Assembly (NCBI GenBank): GCA_900764105.1
Contig: CAAFMS010000002.1
Location: forward strand, 1 to 16,426
Length of the DNA stretch: 16,426 bases
Source of the DNA: Clostridia bacterium
GTDB lineage: Bacteria; Bacillota; Clostridia; Christensenellales; Borkfalkiaceae
Direction of reading: 5' to 3'
Below the pieces are notes generated by a model, which saw only the letters and a program-made list of their open reading frames with translations, did no database searches and had not been told where the DNA came from. Every line of letters starts with the position of its first letter. Within the stretch, counting starts at the first letter, position 1. Shown one piece after another: positions 1 through 8,861 of this stretch. A program made the translations under genes and the position numbers.

Positions 1-103
1 GCGCAACGAAAACGCCACTCGACATCACACGGAGATTATTGCTTAACCGCAATTCTCAAATAACAGACTCGTCTGCGGGTTGTAACTCAAAAGGAGAATC
101 ACT
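1..103 (+). other. Upstream flank of the recombinase; possible end of a truncated gene
   Basis: The window opens inside a sequence that I cannot assign. Frame 1 is open from the first base to a TAA at 61-63 and could be the last 20 codons of a gene, but the peptide has no motif I recognise and the other two frames also stay open for a while. Two small inverted repeats lie here, ATTGC/GCAAT (38-42 and 49-53) and CAGAC/GTCTG (64-68 and 71-75). The last part holds the ribosome binding site of the recombinase, AAGGAG at 91-96. Confidence 0.3.
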
Positions 104-1726
104 ATGAGATTACAATCAACGGACAATAGGCTTATCACTGCCCTCTATTGCCGCCTTTCCCGCGACGACGATTTAGAGGGCGACAGCAACAGTATCAAAA
201 ATCAAAAGGCTATCCTATCCAAGTACGCGCAAGAAAAAGGCTTTAATAACGCTTCTTTCTATGTGGACGACGGATATTCGGGAACCAACTTTAACCGTCC
301 CGATTTTCAAAGGCTTATAGACGACGTGAACGACGGTAAAATCGGAACGATTATCGTAAAAGATATGAGCCGATTGGGGCGAGATTATCTGAAAGTCGGC
401 GTTTACACCGAAATCACATTTCCCGATGCAGGAGTGCGGTTTATCGCTATCAACGACGGTGTAGACAGCGAAAGTCAGCAAGACAATGATTTTACTCCCT
501 TTCGGAATATCATCAACGAATGGTATGCAAAGGATACAAGCAAGAAAATCCGAGCTGTATTTAAGGCAAAAGGAAATTCGGGTAAGCATCTTTGTACGAT
601 ACCGCCTTTCGGATATATAAAGGACAAGAAAGATAATCAAAAATGGCTTGTGGACGAAGAAGCCGCCGAAACGGTAAAAGAGATTTACAGTCTTTGCATA
701 CAAGGCTACGGACCGACGCAGATTGCAAGATTACTTACGGAACGCGGAATAGATACTCCTGCAATTCACGCCCAAAAATGCGGACTACCTACTACTATTA
801 AGTTACACGGTCTATCCCACATTTGGGTAACGGAAACGGTTAAAACAATTCTTGCCAATCCGTCCTATCTTGGACACACGGTAAACTTTCGGACAAAGAA
901 GAAATCTTATAAGTCAAAGAAAAAGATTGAATTGCCGCCCGAAGATTGGGTTGTATTCAAGAACACGCAGGAAGCCATAATAGACCAGGACACTTACGAT
1001 ACTGTTCAACGCATCAGACAGAACAAACGGAGACCAAGTAAAATGGGAGAAATGAGCGTATTTTCGGGGCTTGTGTATTGCGCCGATTGTGGAAAGAAAA
1101 TGTATCTCTGCCGTTGCACTACAATGCAACAGAAAGAATACTTTAACTGTTCCACATACCGCAAGAAATCCAAGAACTTATGCTCATCTCATCAAATTAC
1201 GGTTGAAGCGGTAGAACAAATCGTGCTTACGGATATTCGCAAAGTTTTGTCTTACACCAAAGACCACAAGCAAGAACTTTTGGAACAGTTACGGCACAAT
1301 GACGAAATCAAGAACAAACAACTGCTTTCTGCACAACGGCGGGAATTGGAGGAAAGCGAACGGCGTATTCTTACGCTCGACAAACTAATACAAGGTTTGT
1401 TTGAAGAAAAGATTTGCGGCAACCTTACGGACGAACGGTTCAAGAAATTAACGGCGACTTACGAACAAGAACAAATCGACTTGACCGAAAAAGTAAAAAT
1501 GCTTCGGACAGAATTATCCGAAGCGAAAGACAAGTTAGACAATATAGACAGATTTATGTCGCTCGTAAATAAGTACACCGAAGTTTCCGAACTGACATCC
1601 GAAATCGTGCGAGAGTTTATCTACAAGGTAATCATCCACGAAAAACAAAAGGTTGACGGACACCGCACGCAAGCCGTAGAAATTATTTACAACTGTGTGG
1701 GGGCAATAGATATTCCGAACAGTTAA
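104..1726 (+). CDS. Large serine recombinase (resolvase/recombinase/zinc-ribbon/DUF4368 type) of a mobile element
   Basis: Site-specific DNA recombinase of 540 residues that would integrate and excise a mobile element by a serine-linked strand exchange. The N-terminal resolvase domain begins with YCRLSRDD; Ser19 is the expected nucleophile. It continues through DGYSGTNFNRPDF (about 57-69) and SRLGRDYLKVG (89-99). A Recombinase domain follows (about 165-310), then a zinc ribbon with Cys326, Cys329, Cys349 and Cys360, a charged coiled coil (about 385-490) and a DUF4368-like C-terminus ending in an EFIYKVIIHE segment. This domain order is known from TnpX/TndX-like integrases of Clostridia conjugative or mobilisable elements. 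The ATG at 104 has AAGGAG seven bases upstream and the length is normal, so the gene looks intact. No other conjugation gene is visible; the rest of the element presumably lies to the left of base 1. Certain as a recombinase, less certain as to element type. Confidence 0.95.
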   Translation: MRLQSTDNRLITALYCRLSRDDDLEGDSNSIKNQKAILSKYAQEKGFNNASFYVDDGYSGTNFNRPDFQRLIDDVNDGKIGTIIVKDMSRLGRDYLKVGVYTEITFPDAGVRFIAINDGVDSESQQDNDFTPFRNIINEWYAKDTSKKIRAVFKAKGNSGKHLCTIPPFGYIKDKKDNQKWLVDEEAAETVKEIYSLCIQGYGPTQIARLLTERGIDTPAIHAQKCGLPTTIKLHGLSHIWVTETVKTILANPSYLGHTVNFRTKKKSYKSKKKIELPPEDWVVFKNTQEAIIDQDTYDTVQRIRQNKRRPSKMGEMSVFSGLVYCADCGKKMYLCRCTTMQQKEYFNCSTYRKKSKNLCSSHQITVEAVEQIVLTDIRKVLSYTKDHKQELLEQLRHNDEIKNKQLLSAQRRELEESERRILTLDKLIQGLFEEKICGNLTDERFKKLTATYEQEQIDLTEKVKMLRTELSEAKDKLDNIDRFMSLVNKYTEVSELTSEIVREFIYKVIIHEKQKVDGHRTQAVEIIYNCVGAIDIPNS

Positions 1727-1736
1727 GGACAACAAT

Positions 1737-1771
1737 GAGTAAAGGCATAGCCTTTCGACTATGCCCTACTC
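1737..1771. terminator. Hairpin between the convergent recombinase and flippase genes
   Basis: The arms GGCATAG (1744-1750) and CTATGCC (1759-1765) pair over an 8-base loop. After a small internal bulge, GAGTA (1737-1741) pairs with TACTC (1767-1771), giving 12 pairs. It lies between two convergent genes and could end transcription from both sides. Neither side has a good T-run: the minus strand has only TTT after the inner stem. It may instead be part of the end of the mobile element. Confidence 0.45.
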
Positions 1772-1816
1772 AAAAATCCCTATTAAAGACACCCGTTCCC
1801 CGCCGTTTTTTGTTTA

Positions 1817-3121
1817 TCATACTTTAGAACCTTTTACCTTTTTAAGTACAAACAATAAATATTTAGGATTAAACGCCTTAAATTGCAAAATAGCGTTTCT
1901 CCTCGTAGGTTTATAGATAAATATAAATACTCCGTTTATAAAGAACTGCGTTATTACAGTCGCGATTGCCGCGCCCATAGCATATATATACGGTATTAAA
2001 ACGAAATTCAGAGCAACGTTCAATACTGCGCCTACAAGGTTGATAACGATAAGATGCCTTTGTTTACCCTCCGCAAGTATCCATATATCCCTTGCTCCGC
2101 CCAGATAAGAAAAGGTCGAATACCAAACGATAACCTGCAATACCGGTATAGATTCAACGTATCCCTCACCATACAAAATCCGTATTATAAGCGGAGACGC
2201 AACCGTAAACACAACGCTTTGAATAAGAGAGAGATAAATCACTATGCAATATAAGCAAATTATACTCTTTTCATACATTTCAATATCGTTTTCTTTTTTA
2301 TAATCGAATATCATCGGTCGAACGGAATCTATAATCGCGCTGAATACGAAATAAGTCATTCCCGCGCAAGTCGCCGCGGCTGCATAATAACCCGTCGCCG
2401 CATCGTTTACCATAAGTTTAAGCATTATTTTATCGGTCTGACCAAATACCGTTATCATAAGGTTAGATAAAATATAATACTTACTTCGGCTTAACATTCT
2501 ACCGGCGGCGTTAAATGAAAACGATAGTTTTGCTCCCCCTTGTTTTTTGTAAAAGACTATGAGAAGAATAGCAATAATAAAATAATCGATAGCGTTTGAA
2601 ACTGCAAACCAGAATACGCCTTTCCCCGAAGCCAATAAATAAACTTTATACAATGCGACGATAAAATAAGCGATAAACGACGCAATAGACGAATACTTAG
2701 ATAATAATTTCGCCTGAAACCAATACTGTATTAAATCTATACTCTGAAAAATGAGAAGCAAACTGTACAGGAAGCAAACTATAAGAGTTTCCGTCTCTCC
2801 CGCATTTACAAAGTAAACAAAAACGATTATGCCGAGGATACACAAAAGACTCGACGTAAAACCGAGCGCAATAGCAGTTCCGGTTGTTTTTCCCTCGTCG
2901 TCGGGATTATTTATGATTTCCTGAACTAAAATACCCGTCAGACCGAGATACATTATCGGCGTAACAAAAGAAACGATCGACGCGGCATAGTTTATAAGTC
3001 CGTAATTAGACGGACCTAAAAAACGAGCCGTAAGCATTGAAATTACAATACTTATGAGCGATCTCAATATTTGTACGCCTATAATCCAAGACGCATTTTT
3101 TACAACTTTCTTATTCTCCAT
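1817..3121 (-). CDS. Wzx-like polysaccharide flippase
   Basis: Multi-spanning membrane protein of 434 residues of the polysaccharide-transporter (MOP/MATE-like) superfamily, expected to flip undecaprenyl-linked repeat units across the membrane. The N-terminus (NASWIIGVQILRSLISIVI, then TARFLGPSNYGLINYAASI) is typical of the family. About a dozen hydrophobic helices follow, ending in a lysine-rich cytoplasmic tail. The length matches family members (about 420-480). It is the last gene of the operon. Its ATG overlaps the end of the upstream glycosyltransferase by 11 bases and no clear Shine-Dalgarno sequence is visible, which suggests translational coupling. Family assignment is firm; the substrate cannot be read from sequence. 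A teichoic-acid or other lipid-linked glycan transporter of the same superfamily remains possible. Confidence 0.9.
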   Translation of the reverse strand: MENKKVVKNASWIIGVQILRSLISIVISMLTARFLGPSNYGLINYAASIVSFVTPIMYLGLTGILVQEIINNPDDEGKTTGTAIALGFTSSLLCILGIIVFVYFVNAGETETLIVCFLYSLLLIFQSIDLIQYWFQAKLLSKYSSIASFIAYFIVALYKVYLLASGKGVFWFAVSNAIDYFIIAILLIVFYKKQGGAKLSFSFNAAGRMLSRSKYYILSNLMITVFGQTDKIMLKLMVNDAATGYYAAAATCAGMTYFVFSAIIDSVRPMIFDYKKENDIEMYEKSIICLYCIVIYLSLIQSVVFTVASPLIIRILYGEGYVESIPVLQVIVWYSTFSYLGGARDIWILAEGKQRHLIVINLVGAVLNVALNFVLIPYIYAMGAAIATVITQFFINGVFIFIYKPTRRNAILQFKAFNPKYLLFVLKKVKGSKV

Positions 3122-4322
3122 CTATTTCGTGATATAAATCTATATATTTTTTAAAACAATCATTCATATCGAATTTACGGGATTGTCCGATACAGTTTTC
3201 TTTTGAAAACGGCGCAGTCTCGCATATACGCATGATTTCAGACTCCATTTTGTCTATATCGTCACACTCTACAACCGAACCGGATTTCTCGTCGATACAT
3301 TCGGGACTCCCGCCTGTTTTGAATGTAAGTACAGGCGTACCGCAAGCATTGGCCTCTATATTTACCATTCCGAGAACCTCTTCCCTTGTCGGATTTACAA
3401 ATAAATCAACAGCCGTATAAATCTCTGCAAGTTCGGTCTGATTCTGCGTCCTGTGGATCGAAACGACGTTTGACGGCAATCCTCTGTCTATCTCTTCGTT
3501 TGTTCCGACTAAAACTATCTGATATTTCTTTTCGTCGAGTCTTTTCGACAACTCCGTAAAGACGTCTAAACCTTTCCTTTTACCCCAGTCAAATGCGACG
3601 CCCAACAAAACAAATTTATCTTCCGATATGCCATGTTTTTTTCTGAAGTCGCTCGCCGTAGGTTTAAATACAGCCAAGTCAATACCGTTGTTTATTACTC
3701 TGACATCATACCCGCCTAAAAAAGATTGTTTTACAAGATTTGACAGCCACTCCGACGGCGTGACTATAGTTAAATCCTTAACGCCCGTAAACCATTTCTT
3801 TTTCAGTTTGTACATTTTTTTAGAATTGTCGAACAAAGACGCGGGGTATTCCCTGTACCTGTCGCATTTATAACAACCGATCTTCCATTTATCGCATTTA
3901 TTCATCGTAAAATACGGACAATGCCCCGTAAACGCCCAGCAATCGTGTAACGTCCACACAACCTTGACGTTATGTTTTTTTATATACCTGAACACAAGAG
4001 GAAGATTAATATATTCGTTGTGTAAATTGTGGAAATGAATTATGTCTGGTTTTAAAGATTTTATAAATTTTAAACACCTTTTTGTTTCGAAATAAGCAAA
4101 TCTTCCGCTAAACCCAAAGCTAAAAGCAAGTTTTTGATATACCCTCTGCCAAAAATACGAAGTTATTATATAATCCCCGTCGTTTATTTTACACGACGGG
4201 GAATCCGGGTAAATCTGGATGACTTTATCACCGCGTGCTTCAGCCGTGCGCGCGATGTTTTTCATAATTCCGCCGGTACTTCCGAAGTTTCCTAAATTGA
4301 CCTCAACAATTCTTTTTTGCAT
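3111..4322 (-). CDS. GT4 glycosyltransferase with Cys-rich insert (WcaC-like)
   Basis: Cytoplasmic GT-B glycosyltransferase, predicted to be retaining, of 403 residues. The N-terminal domain opens with EVNLGNFGSTGGIM (7-20), the acceptor-side glycine-rich loop typical of WcaC-like enzymes. A histidine/cysteine-rich segment follows (about 126-153: His126, Cys128, His134, Cys135, Cys143, Cys150, Cys153). The C-terminal donor domain has GVAFDWGKRKGL (241-252) and the E-x7-E type motif TREEVLGMVNIEANACGTPV (312-331). I choose the ATG at 4322: AGAGGAAG lies four bases upstream. A longer TTG-initiated reading frame from 4340 would put this binding site inside the gene. With the ATG start the gene overlaps the upstream polymerase gene by 31 bases and the downstream flippase gene by 11. 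It probably adds one sugar of the repeat unit; donor and acceptor are unknown. Confidence 0.9.
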   Translation of the reverse strand: MQKRIVEVNLGNFGSTGGIMKNIARTAEARGDKVIQIYPDSPSCKINDGDYIITSYFWQRVYQKLAFSFGFSGRFAYFETKRCLKFIKSLKPDIIHFHNLHNEYINLPLVFRYIKKHNVKVVWTLHDCWAFTGHCPYFTMNKCDKWKIGCYKCDRYREYPASLFDNSKKMYKLKKKWFTGVKDLTIVTPSEWLSNLVKQSFLGGYDVRVINNGIDLAVFKPTASDFRKKHGISEDKFVLLGVAFDWGKRKGLDVFTELSKRLDEKKYQIVLVGTNEEIDRGLPSNVVSIHRTQNQTELAEIYTAVDLFVNPTREEVLGMVNIEANACGTPVLTFKTGGSPECIDEKSGSVVECDDIDKMESEIMRICETAPFSKENCIGQSRKFDMNDCFKKYIDLYHEIDGE

Positions 4323-5617
4323 CTTTCTTCCTCTCGACAAACAGCCGCCTTTTTTTTAACGGCGGGCGTCCTTTCCTTTAATATATCGCTTTTTTTATTA
4401 AAAATAAACAAATAGAACAGGATAATGTACGTCACTTTCTCTCCAATCATCAGACATACAATCGCAGTTAATATGAATATTGAAGTAATAACGTTTAATC
4501 TAAAATATTTTTTCACAAAAAAGCAATATGACGCGGCGAACAGAGTAATCGGCACTATTCCGAACATTGACATGATGATACATATACTGTTCGTATTATC
4601 GACGACAGCATATCCTAAAATCGATTGGGCAATAATCGGAAAATTATCCTCAACGAAAGTAATACCCTTTCCAAATAAGGGATTCATTATAAAAATCCTG
4701 AAATTTACTATAACGGAAGATAATCTTGCGTTGAAAGACGAACTCGAATACGAACCGAATATTTTCCCGAATACCGACCCGTAACCGTCTTTATACAACA
4801 AATCAGTACCTATTGCCAGATAACATATAACGCAAACAGATGATAGTATAATAGTCATTTTTGCCACTAAATTCTCTTTGTTATTATCGAATATCAACGC
4901 AATGATAACAAAAAACAGAGCAATGTATCCTGTCGTAGAAAAGGTTGTGACAACCGTTACAATGTGTACGAGAAGGTTAAACCAATTTCTGTCACGTTTT
5001 TTGAATAAACCGTAAACAAGCGAAATTATAACGTACATCTGAAAAATGCCGGGCTCCCGATACGGACCCCAATTTCTATAAAAACCATCAAACGTGGTCG
5101 GAATATTACAGAAAAATACCGAATAAAATCTATTGCCGGATACATTTGTAATCACCGGTAATTTTTCTATCAGTTTAAAACCGATGACGTTTAAGAAAAA
5201 AAAGCATAGAGATATAACGCAAAGGAACGAAATAACTTTGTAATACACCTCGAATATATAATCAATCGATACCAATCTGCAAATACAATATGCGGTAAGA
5301 AATATAAGAGCCAAAAAGAAATATCCGAAACGTATATCTCTATTTAAAAACATACACCCAAACAAACAACATAATACAATTATCAATTTTTCGGAATCCC
5401 AGTTGATTATTATCTCTTTTTTACGCAAGAGAAAAACTATCACGATTCCCGAATAAATAACAAGTTGCGAAATTAAACGAACAGATGAAATTACGGGATT
5501 TGCTATCGTTCCGAAAATAAGCATATCCTCGTTTACAAAAAGCATCAGAATAACGACAACCGTTATAAAAAATCTTTTTACCCCGCCTTTCTTTTTTACT
5601 CTTTCAACATCCGACAT
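4292..5617 (-). CDS. Wzy-like polysaccharide polymerase (O-antigen polymerase/ligase superfamily)
   Basis: Integral membrane protein of 441 residues with about 10-12 hydrophobic helices and very low sequence complexity in the helices. The best diagnostic piece is RNWGPYREPGIFQ (181-193) just before a helix; an arginine-containing REPG.FQ loop is a recurring feature of Wzy proteins in Gram-positive polysaccharide loci. A later loop contains FGKGITFVEDNF. Its position between glycosyltransferases and next to a flippase gene supports a polymerase that joins flipped repeat units at the outer face of the membrane. The C-terminal tail is short, charged and lysine-rich. The ATG at 5617 overlaps the preceding glycosyltransferase gene by 22 bases; GGGGA stands a few bases upstream. 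An O-antigen-ligase-type transfer to another acceptor is the main alternative. Confidence 0.8.
   Translation of the reverse strand: MSDVERVKKKGGVKRFFITVVVILMLFVNEDMLIFGTIANPVISSVRLISQLVIYSGIVIVFLLRKKEIIINWDSEKLIIVLCCLFGCMFLNRDIRFGYFFLALIFLTAYCICRLVSIDYIFEVYYKVISFLCVISLCFFFLNVIGFKLIEKLPVITNVSGNRFYSVFFCNIPTTFDGFYRNWGPYREPGIFQMYVIISLVYGLFKKRDRNWFNLLVHIVTVVTTFSTTGYIALFFVIIALIFDNNKENLVAKMTIILSSVCVICYLAIGTDLLYKDGYGSVFGKIFGSYSSSSFNARLSSVIVNFRIFIMNPLFGKGITFVEDNFPIIAQSILGYAVVDNTNSICIIMSMFGIVPITLFAASYCFFVKKYFRLNVITSIFILTAIVCLMIGEKVTYIILFYLFIFNKKSDILKERTPAVKKKAAVCREEERCKKELLRSI
4327..4334 (-). promoter_or_regulatory. Ribosome binding site that fixes the start of the GT4 gene
   Basis: The minus strand reads AGAGGAAG here, four bases before the ATG at 4322. 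It lies inside the 3' end of the upstream polymerase gene, so translation of the two genes is interleaved. It supports the ATG at 4322 over the TTG at 4340. Confidence 0.75.
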
Positions 5618-6789
5618 AGTTTCCCCGATTGAATTACATTACTTTTATTATTGAAAACAAACTCTTTTGCTTTAAGCCCCTTTCTGTTAAGTTCGTCATC
5701 ACCCAAAGATAAAACCTTGGCGAGGCTTTTTTTGATACCTTCTACGCTTTCGTCATCCATTGTATACACATAGTCAAAGTATTCTTCCGGAATTCCCGAC
5801 AATTTTGTCGTTAAAACAGGTCTTCCTGCAGACATATATTCCAAAGTCTTGGACGGAAACGAATACTTTGTAAAATCCTCATTCGACGGTCTCGGATTTA
5901 CCAGCAGTTTAGCCTCTTTTTCGGCAGACATTATTTCATTTAGTCCTACGGCGCCCATATATTTTACGTTCGGGTGAGTTTTGCCTACAGTCGTTATATA
6001 GTCAGATAAAAGTCCCTCCCCGTATAAATGCAACTCGTAGTTATTTTCAGGCAACAGCAAAAAGGCTTCTATCAGTTTTTTTATACCAAACTTTTCAAAC
6101 AGCCCGCCCGCATACATCACGATATTTTTAACGCGAGGTTGATCGTCTCCGACCATCCTCGGCATAACCATTCCCTCAATAATTGCATAAGGCTTGTTTT
6201 CCGTATTCACTACATTCATCGACTCTGTTATAAAGCCAAAACAATCTGCCTTTTCTATAATTTTGTCTGAAATACGCGACGTTATTTTCTTAATAAAGCC
6301 ACGTTTTCCGTTCCCCTTCCCTATCGCGTACATTTGCTCGGGTAAGTCTGTAATTACACAACACTTTTTACTATTCTTTGCGGATTTTAAAGCCCCGACG
6401 GAAATATCGTATGAAAGAGGGTCCAAAAGAAAAATCGTCTTTATGTTTTTCTTTTTGTTTTCTTTGATTATCCTTTTTGAAATCTTCTTTCCCTGAAAAA
6501 AATTATTCAGATTTTTAATTATTTTTTTATTGATAACCTTAGGATAAATATATTTTATACCCTCAACAGTCTCTTCATAATATTTTAAACCTTTCAAGTT
6601 ACAATTAGACGGATCAATCGCCCTTGCGGTTAAACAAGTTACGGTATAACCGTCAATATCCGCTAAACCGTGTACAAGCATATCAAAGTATTTTTGAGAC
6701 GGAGCAAGTTTTTCTTTGTTTTTCATACTGCTTAGGCATTTAAATGTTTCGTCTGAACAAGTATTTGAAACTAATACTAAATTTACCAC
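5596..6789 (-). CDS. GT4-like glycosyltransferase
   Basis: Predicted cytoplasmic GT-B enzyme of 397 residues. The N-terminal half is divergent. The C-terminal donor domain is clear: VMYAGGLFEKFGIKKLIEA (224-242), ELHLYGEGLLSDYI (252-265), NPRPSNEDFTKYS (298-310) and FPSKTLEYMSAGRPVL (311-326), the last carrying the conserved Glu of the donor-binding site. The start codon is GTG at 6789, with AGGA about nine bases upstream. It begins 10 bases after the stop of the preceding GT2 gene and its 3' end overlaps the polymerase gene by 22 bases. Role by context: addition of one sugar to the lipid-linked repeat unit. The sugar is unknown. Confidence 0.85.
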   Translation of the reverse strand: MVNLVLVSNTCSDETFKCLSSMKNKEKLAPSQKYFDMLVHGLADIDGYTVTCLTARAIDPSNCNLKGLKYYEETVEGIKYIYPKVINKKIIKNLNNFFQGKKISKRIIKENKKKNIKTIFLLDPLSYDISVGALKSAKNSKKCCVITDLPEQMYAIGKGNGKRGFIKKITSRISDKIIEKADCFGFITESMNVVNTENKPYAIIEGMVMPRMVGDDQPRVKNIVMYAGGLFEKFGIKKLIEAFLLLPENNYELHLYGEGLLSDYITTVGKTHPNVKYMGAVGLNEIMSAEKEAKLLVNPRPSNEDFTKYSFPSKTLEYMSAGRPVLTTKLSGIPEEYFDYVYTMDDESVEGIKKSLAKVLSLGDDELNRKGLKAKEFVFNNKSNVIQSGKLCRMLKE

Positions 6790-6799
6790 TTTATTTATC

Positions 6800-7780
6800 C
6801 TATTTTTTTATAATATTTTTCAGAATGAAGAAGTTCCTGACAAAAAAATAACGTTTTTTTGCAATATGGTTTATAACGCATTTCGTCACCTTCGAAAACC
6901 CCGACTCATCCAATAATGGCGAACTTTCCCTAAATCTCGGCATCATAGAATCGACGTAAGCTTTCCACTCTTTACGTTTCATTTTATAAGAGTTTGTCAC
7001 TCCCGTGGAATAAAAATATTCGAGAAGAAAAATCAGATTCATCTCGCGTCTGAAATTCGAACTGAGTTTTTCATCCAAATACTCAAACGCCTGCCTTGCA
7101 TTGTCGGCGTTAAGTAATTTTTTATTATGCATCAACGAAGCGCTGTGCTGAACGTAGCAATACAACGGTTTTCTGATATATCCTATCTTCTTACAATGCG
7201 CTATTGCCATTTTCGTAAAAGGCATATCTTCATTGCGTTTTAAATCTAAAAATTTTATATCACCGTTTGCAAGAATATCTTTTTTGTATATCTTCCCCCA
7301 TGTTGCACCCCTGACGTAAATCAAGGATTCGCTCACAGATGGTTCGTCGTTGCAAATTTCCTTATAAAAAATAGAGTTGTCTACCTCTTTTCCATTACCG
7401 TAAACCGTTATAAAGTCAAAGACAATACAGTCGCAATCACTATATTTAATATATTTTTCCGCTTCTAAAAAAAAGTCTCGGGAAAAATAATCGTCAGAAT
7501 CCAAAAATGTAATATAATTACCGGAGGCAATCTTTATGCCCTCGTTTCTCGAATAGCCCGGACCACAATTTGTTTCGTTTTTTCGAACAACGATATTCAA
7601 AGAAGACTTGTCGGCATAGCGAACCAGATTATCAAACGATCCGTCGGTCGAACAATCGTCTACGACAACAAACTCAACCCACCGAGGGACAACCCCTTCC
7701 ATTTTACCAAACGTCTCATTTAAAAAACGAAAGCCGTTATAACAAGGCGTTACGACCGACAACAGAATATTTTCATTCAT
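6800..7780 (-). CDS. GT2 glycosyltransferase
   Basis: GT-A fold glycosyltransferase, predicted to be inverting, of 326 residues. The nucleotide-binding N-terminus is LLSVVTPCYNG (6-16) followed by VVDDCSTDGS (39-48), then CGPGYSRNEGIKIASG (72-87) and the metal-binding TFLDSDDYF (91-99). The C-terminus is basic with aromatic residues and could be membrane-associated. The annotated ATG at 7780 is weakly supported: the only clear Shine-Dalgarno sequence (AGGAG at 7796-7800) is 15 bases away, longer than usual. This gene follows the largest gap inside the operon, 67 AT-rich bases (7781-7847), so a secondary promoter there is possible but I do not see a convincing one. Donor and acceptor sugars are unknown. 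Confidence 0.88.
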   Translation of the reverse strand: MNENILLSVVTPCYNGFRFLNETFGKMEGVVPRWVEFVVVDDCSTDGSFDNLVRYADKSSLNIVVRKNETNCGPGYSRNEGIKIASGNYITFLDSDDYFSRDFFLEAEKYIKYSDCDCIVFDFITVYGNGKEVDNSIFYKEICNDEPSVSESLIYVRGATWGKIYKKDILANGDIKFLDLKRNEDMPFTKMAIAHCKKIGYIRKPLYCYVQHSASLMHNKKLLNADNARQAFEYLDEKLSSNFRREMNLIFLLEYFYSTGVTNSYKMKRKEWKAYVDSMMPRFRESSPLLDESGFSKVTKCVINHIAKKRYFFVRNFFILKNIIKK

Positions 7781-7847
7781 TAAAATAAATTGTTTCTCCT
7801 TGCAGATATATTTTTTACATATCTTTTTTTATTTTTGCCGATTTTAT

Positions 7848-8861
7848 TTAGATTTTTTTCAAACCGCTCAGCGTCTTTCGTATTCCTTCTTTTACGGTAA
7901 AATGCGGAATCCAACCTAATGATTTTATTTTTTCGCAATCCATAATCGCGTAAGTCGATTTCGACGCTCCCCGTTCGGCGTTCGCCGTATCGATTATAAC
8001 CTTTTTCCCCGCAATTTCCGCTATATATGAAGCAATATCATACAAACTCATATCTTCATAGTCATCCGAAATATTGTACGCTTCGCCGACTTTACCGTCA
8101 AGAAGAATTTTTATTATTCCGCTGACTGCGTCGGCGTAATAACAATAAGAAAAACGTTGTTCTCCGCGACTCTTCAACACGATATCGTTCCCGTCGTTTA
8201 CCGCTCCGATAAACTGAGCCATCGCCTTTGTGTCTTTTTTTGTATTATCCGGTCCGAAACATCTTGCAAGTCTTGCAATTACCGACTTAACGCCATACTG
8301 CGCGCCATACGATTGCACTAAACTTTCGCAAACTCTTTTCGCTTCGTTGTAGCCCGCTCTTACCGTATTGCAATCGATATAACCGCAATAATTTTCATCG
8401 ACGGGCGTTTCCCCGCACTGTCCGTAAATCTCAACGCTTGAAGCAAGCAAAAAACGCTCGGCATTTTTTTCCTTGGCTACGTCGAGCATATTTTTACATC
8501 CTATCACGTTTGTAGTAATAGTCCCGACGGGATCGGTCGCATATTGAGCGGGATGAGTGTTCGACGCTAAATGTAAAACAAAGTCTATATCGTACGGCAC
8601 GTCGATTTTGTTCGTCACGTCGCATTTCAGGTATGTAACGCCTTCTTCGTCTTCCCTTTCCCGTCTTGATAACGACACGACTTTTATATTGTTACCATAC
8701 AACTCATTCCTGAGTTTTAGCACCTTTATCAGATTACTGCCTATAAAACCCGTTCCGCCGCTTATAAGCAAGGTTTTCCCGTTTAACTTTTCCCACGAAT
8801 ATTTGAGTTTTGCGATTTCGGCAATATCATTATTTCTCATTTCGTCATTTACTTCAGCCAT
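7848..8861 (-). CDS. NAD-dependent epimerase/dehydratase (extended SDR)
   Basis: Rossmann-fold enzyme of 337 residues. The cofactor motif is GGTGFIG (35-41), the strand VLHLASNTHPA (95-105) covers the next NAD-binding loop, Ser141/Ser142 are in position for the catalytic serine and Tyr171-x3-Lys175 (YNEAK) is the catalytic pair of extended SDRs. Such enzymes oxidise, epimerise or dehydrate nucleotide-activated sugars. The gene directly follows an IspD/TarI-family cytidylyltransferase and a LicD gene, with a 13-base overlap to the former, which suggests it works on the same CDP-linked or pre-CDP metabolite; that is inference. The first roughly 28 residues precede the Rossmann fold. A start at the Met of codon 8 (8840) is also possible, since neither start has a strong ribosome binding site. 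Confidence 0.85.
   Translation of the reverse strand: MAEVNDEMRNNDIAEIAKLKYSWEKLNGKTLLISGGTGFIGSNLIKVLKLRNELYGNNIKVVSLSRREREDEEGVTYLKCDVTNKIDVPYDIDFVLHLASNTHPAQYATDPVGTITTNVIGCKNMLDVAKEKNAERFLLASSVEIYGQCGETPVDENYCGYIDCNTVRAGYNEAKRVCESLVQSYGAQYGVKSVIARLARCFGPDNTKKDTKAMAQFIGAVNDGNDIVLKSRGEQRFSYCYYADAVSGIIKILLDGKVGEAYNISDDYEDMSLYDIASYIAEIAGKKVIIDTANAERGASKSTYAIMDCEKIKSLGWIPHFTVKEGIRKTLSGLKKI

Noticed and set aside
4323..4340. TTG start six codons upstream for the GT4 gene
   Set aside because: The ribosome binding site AGAGGAAG would lie inside the gene; the ATG at 4322 fits both that site and the family N-terminus.
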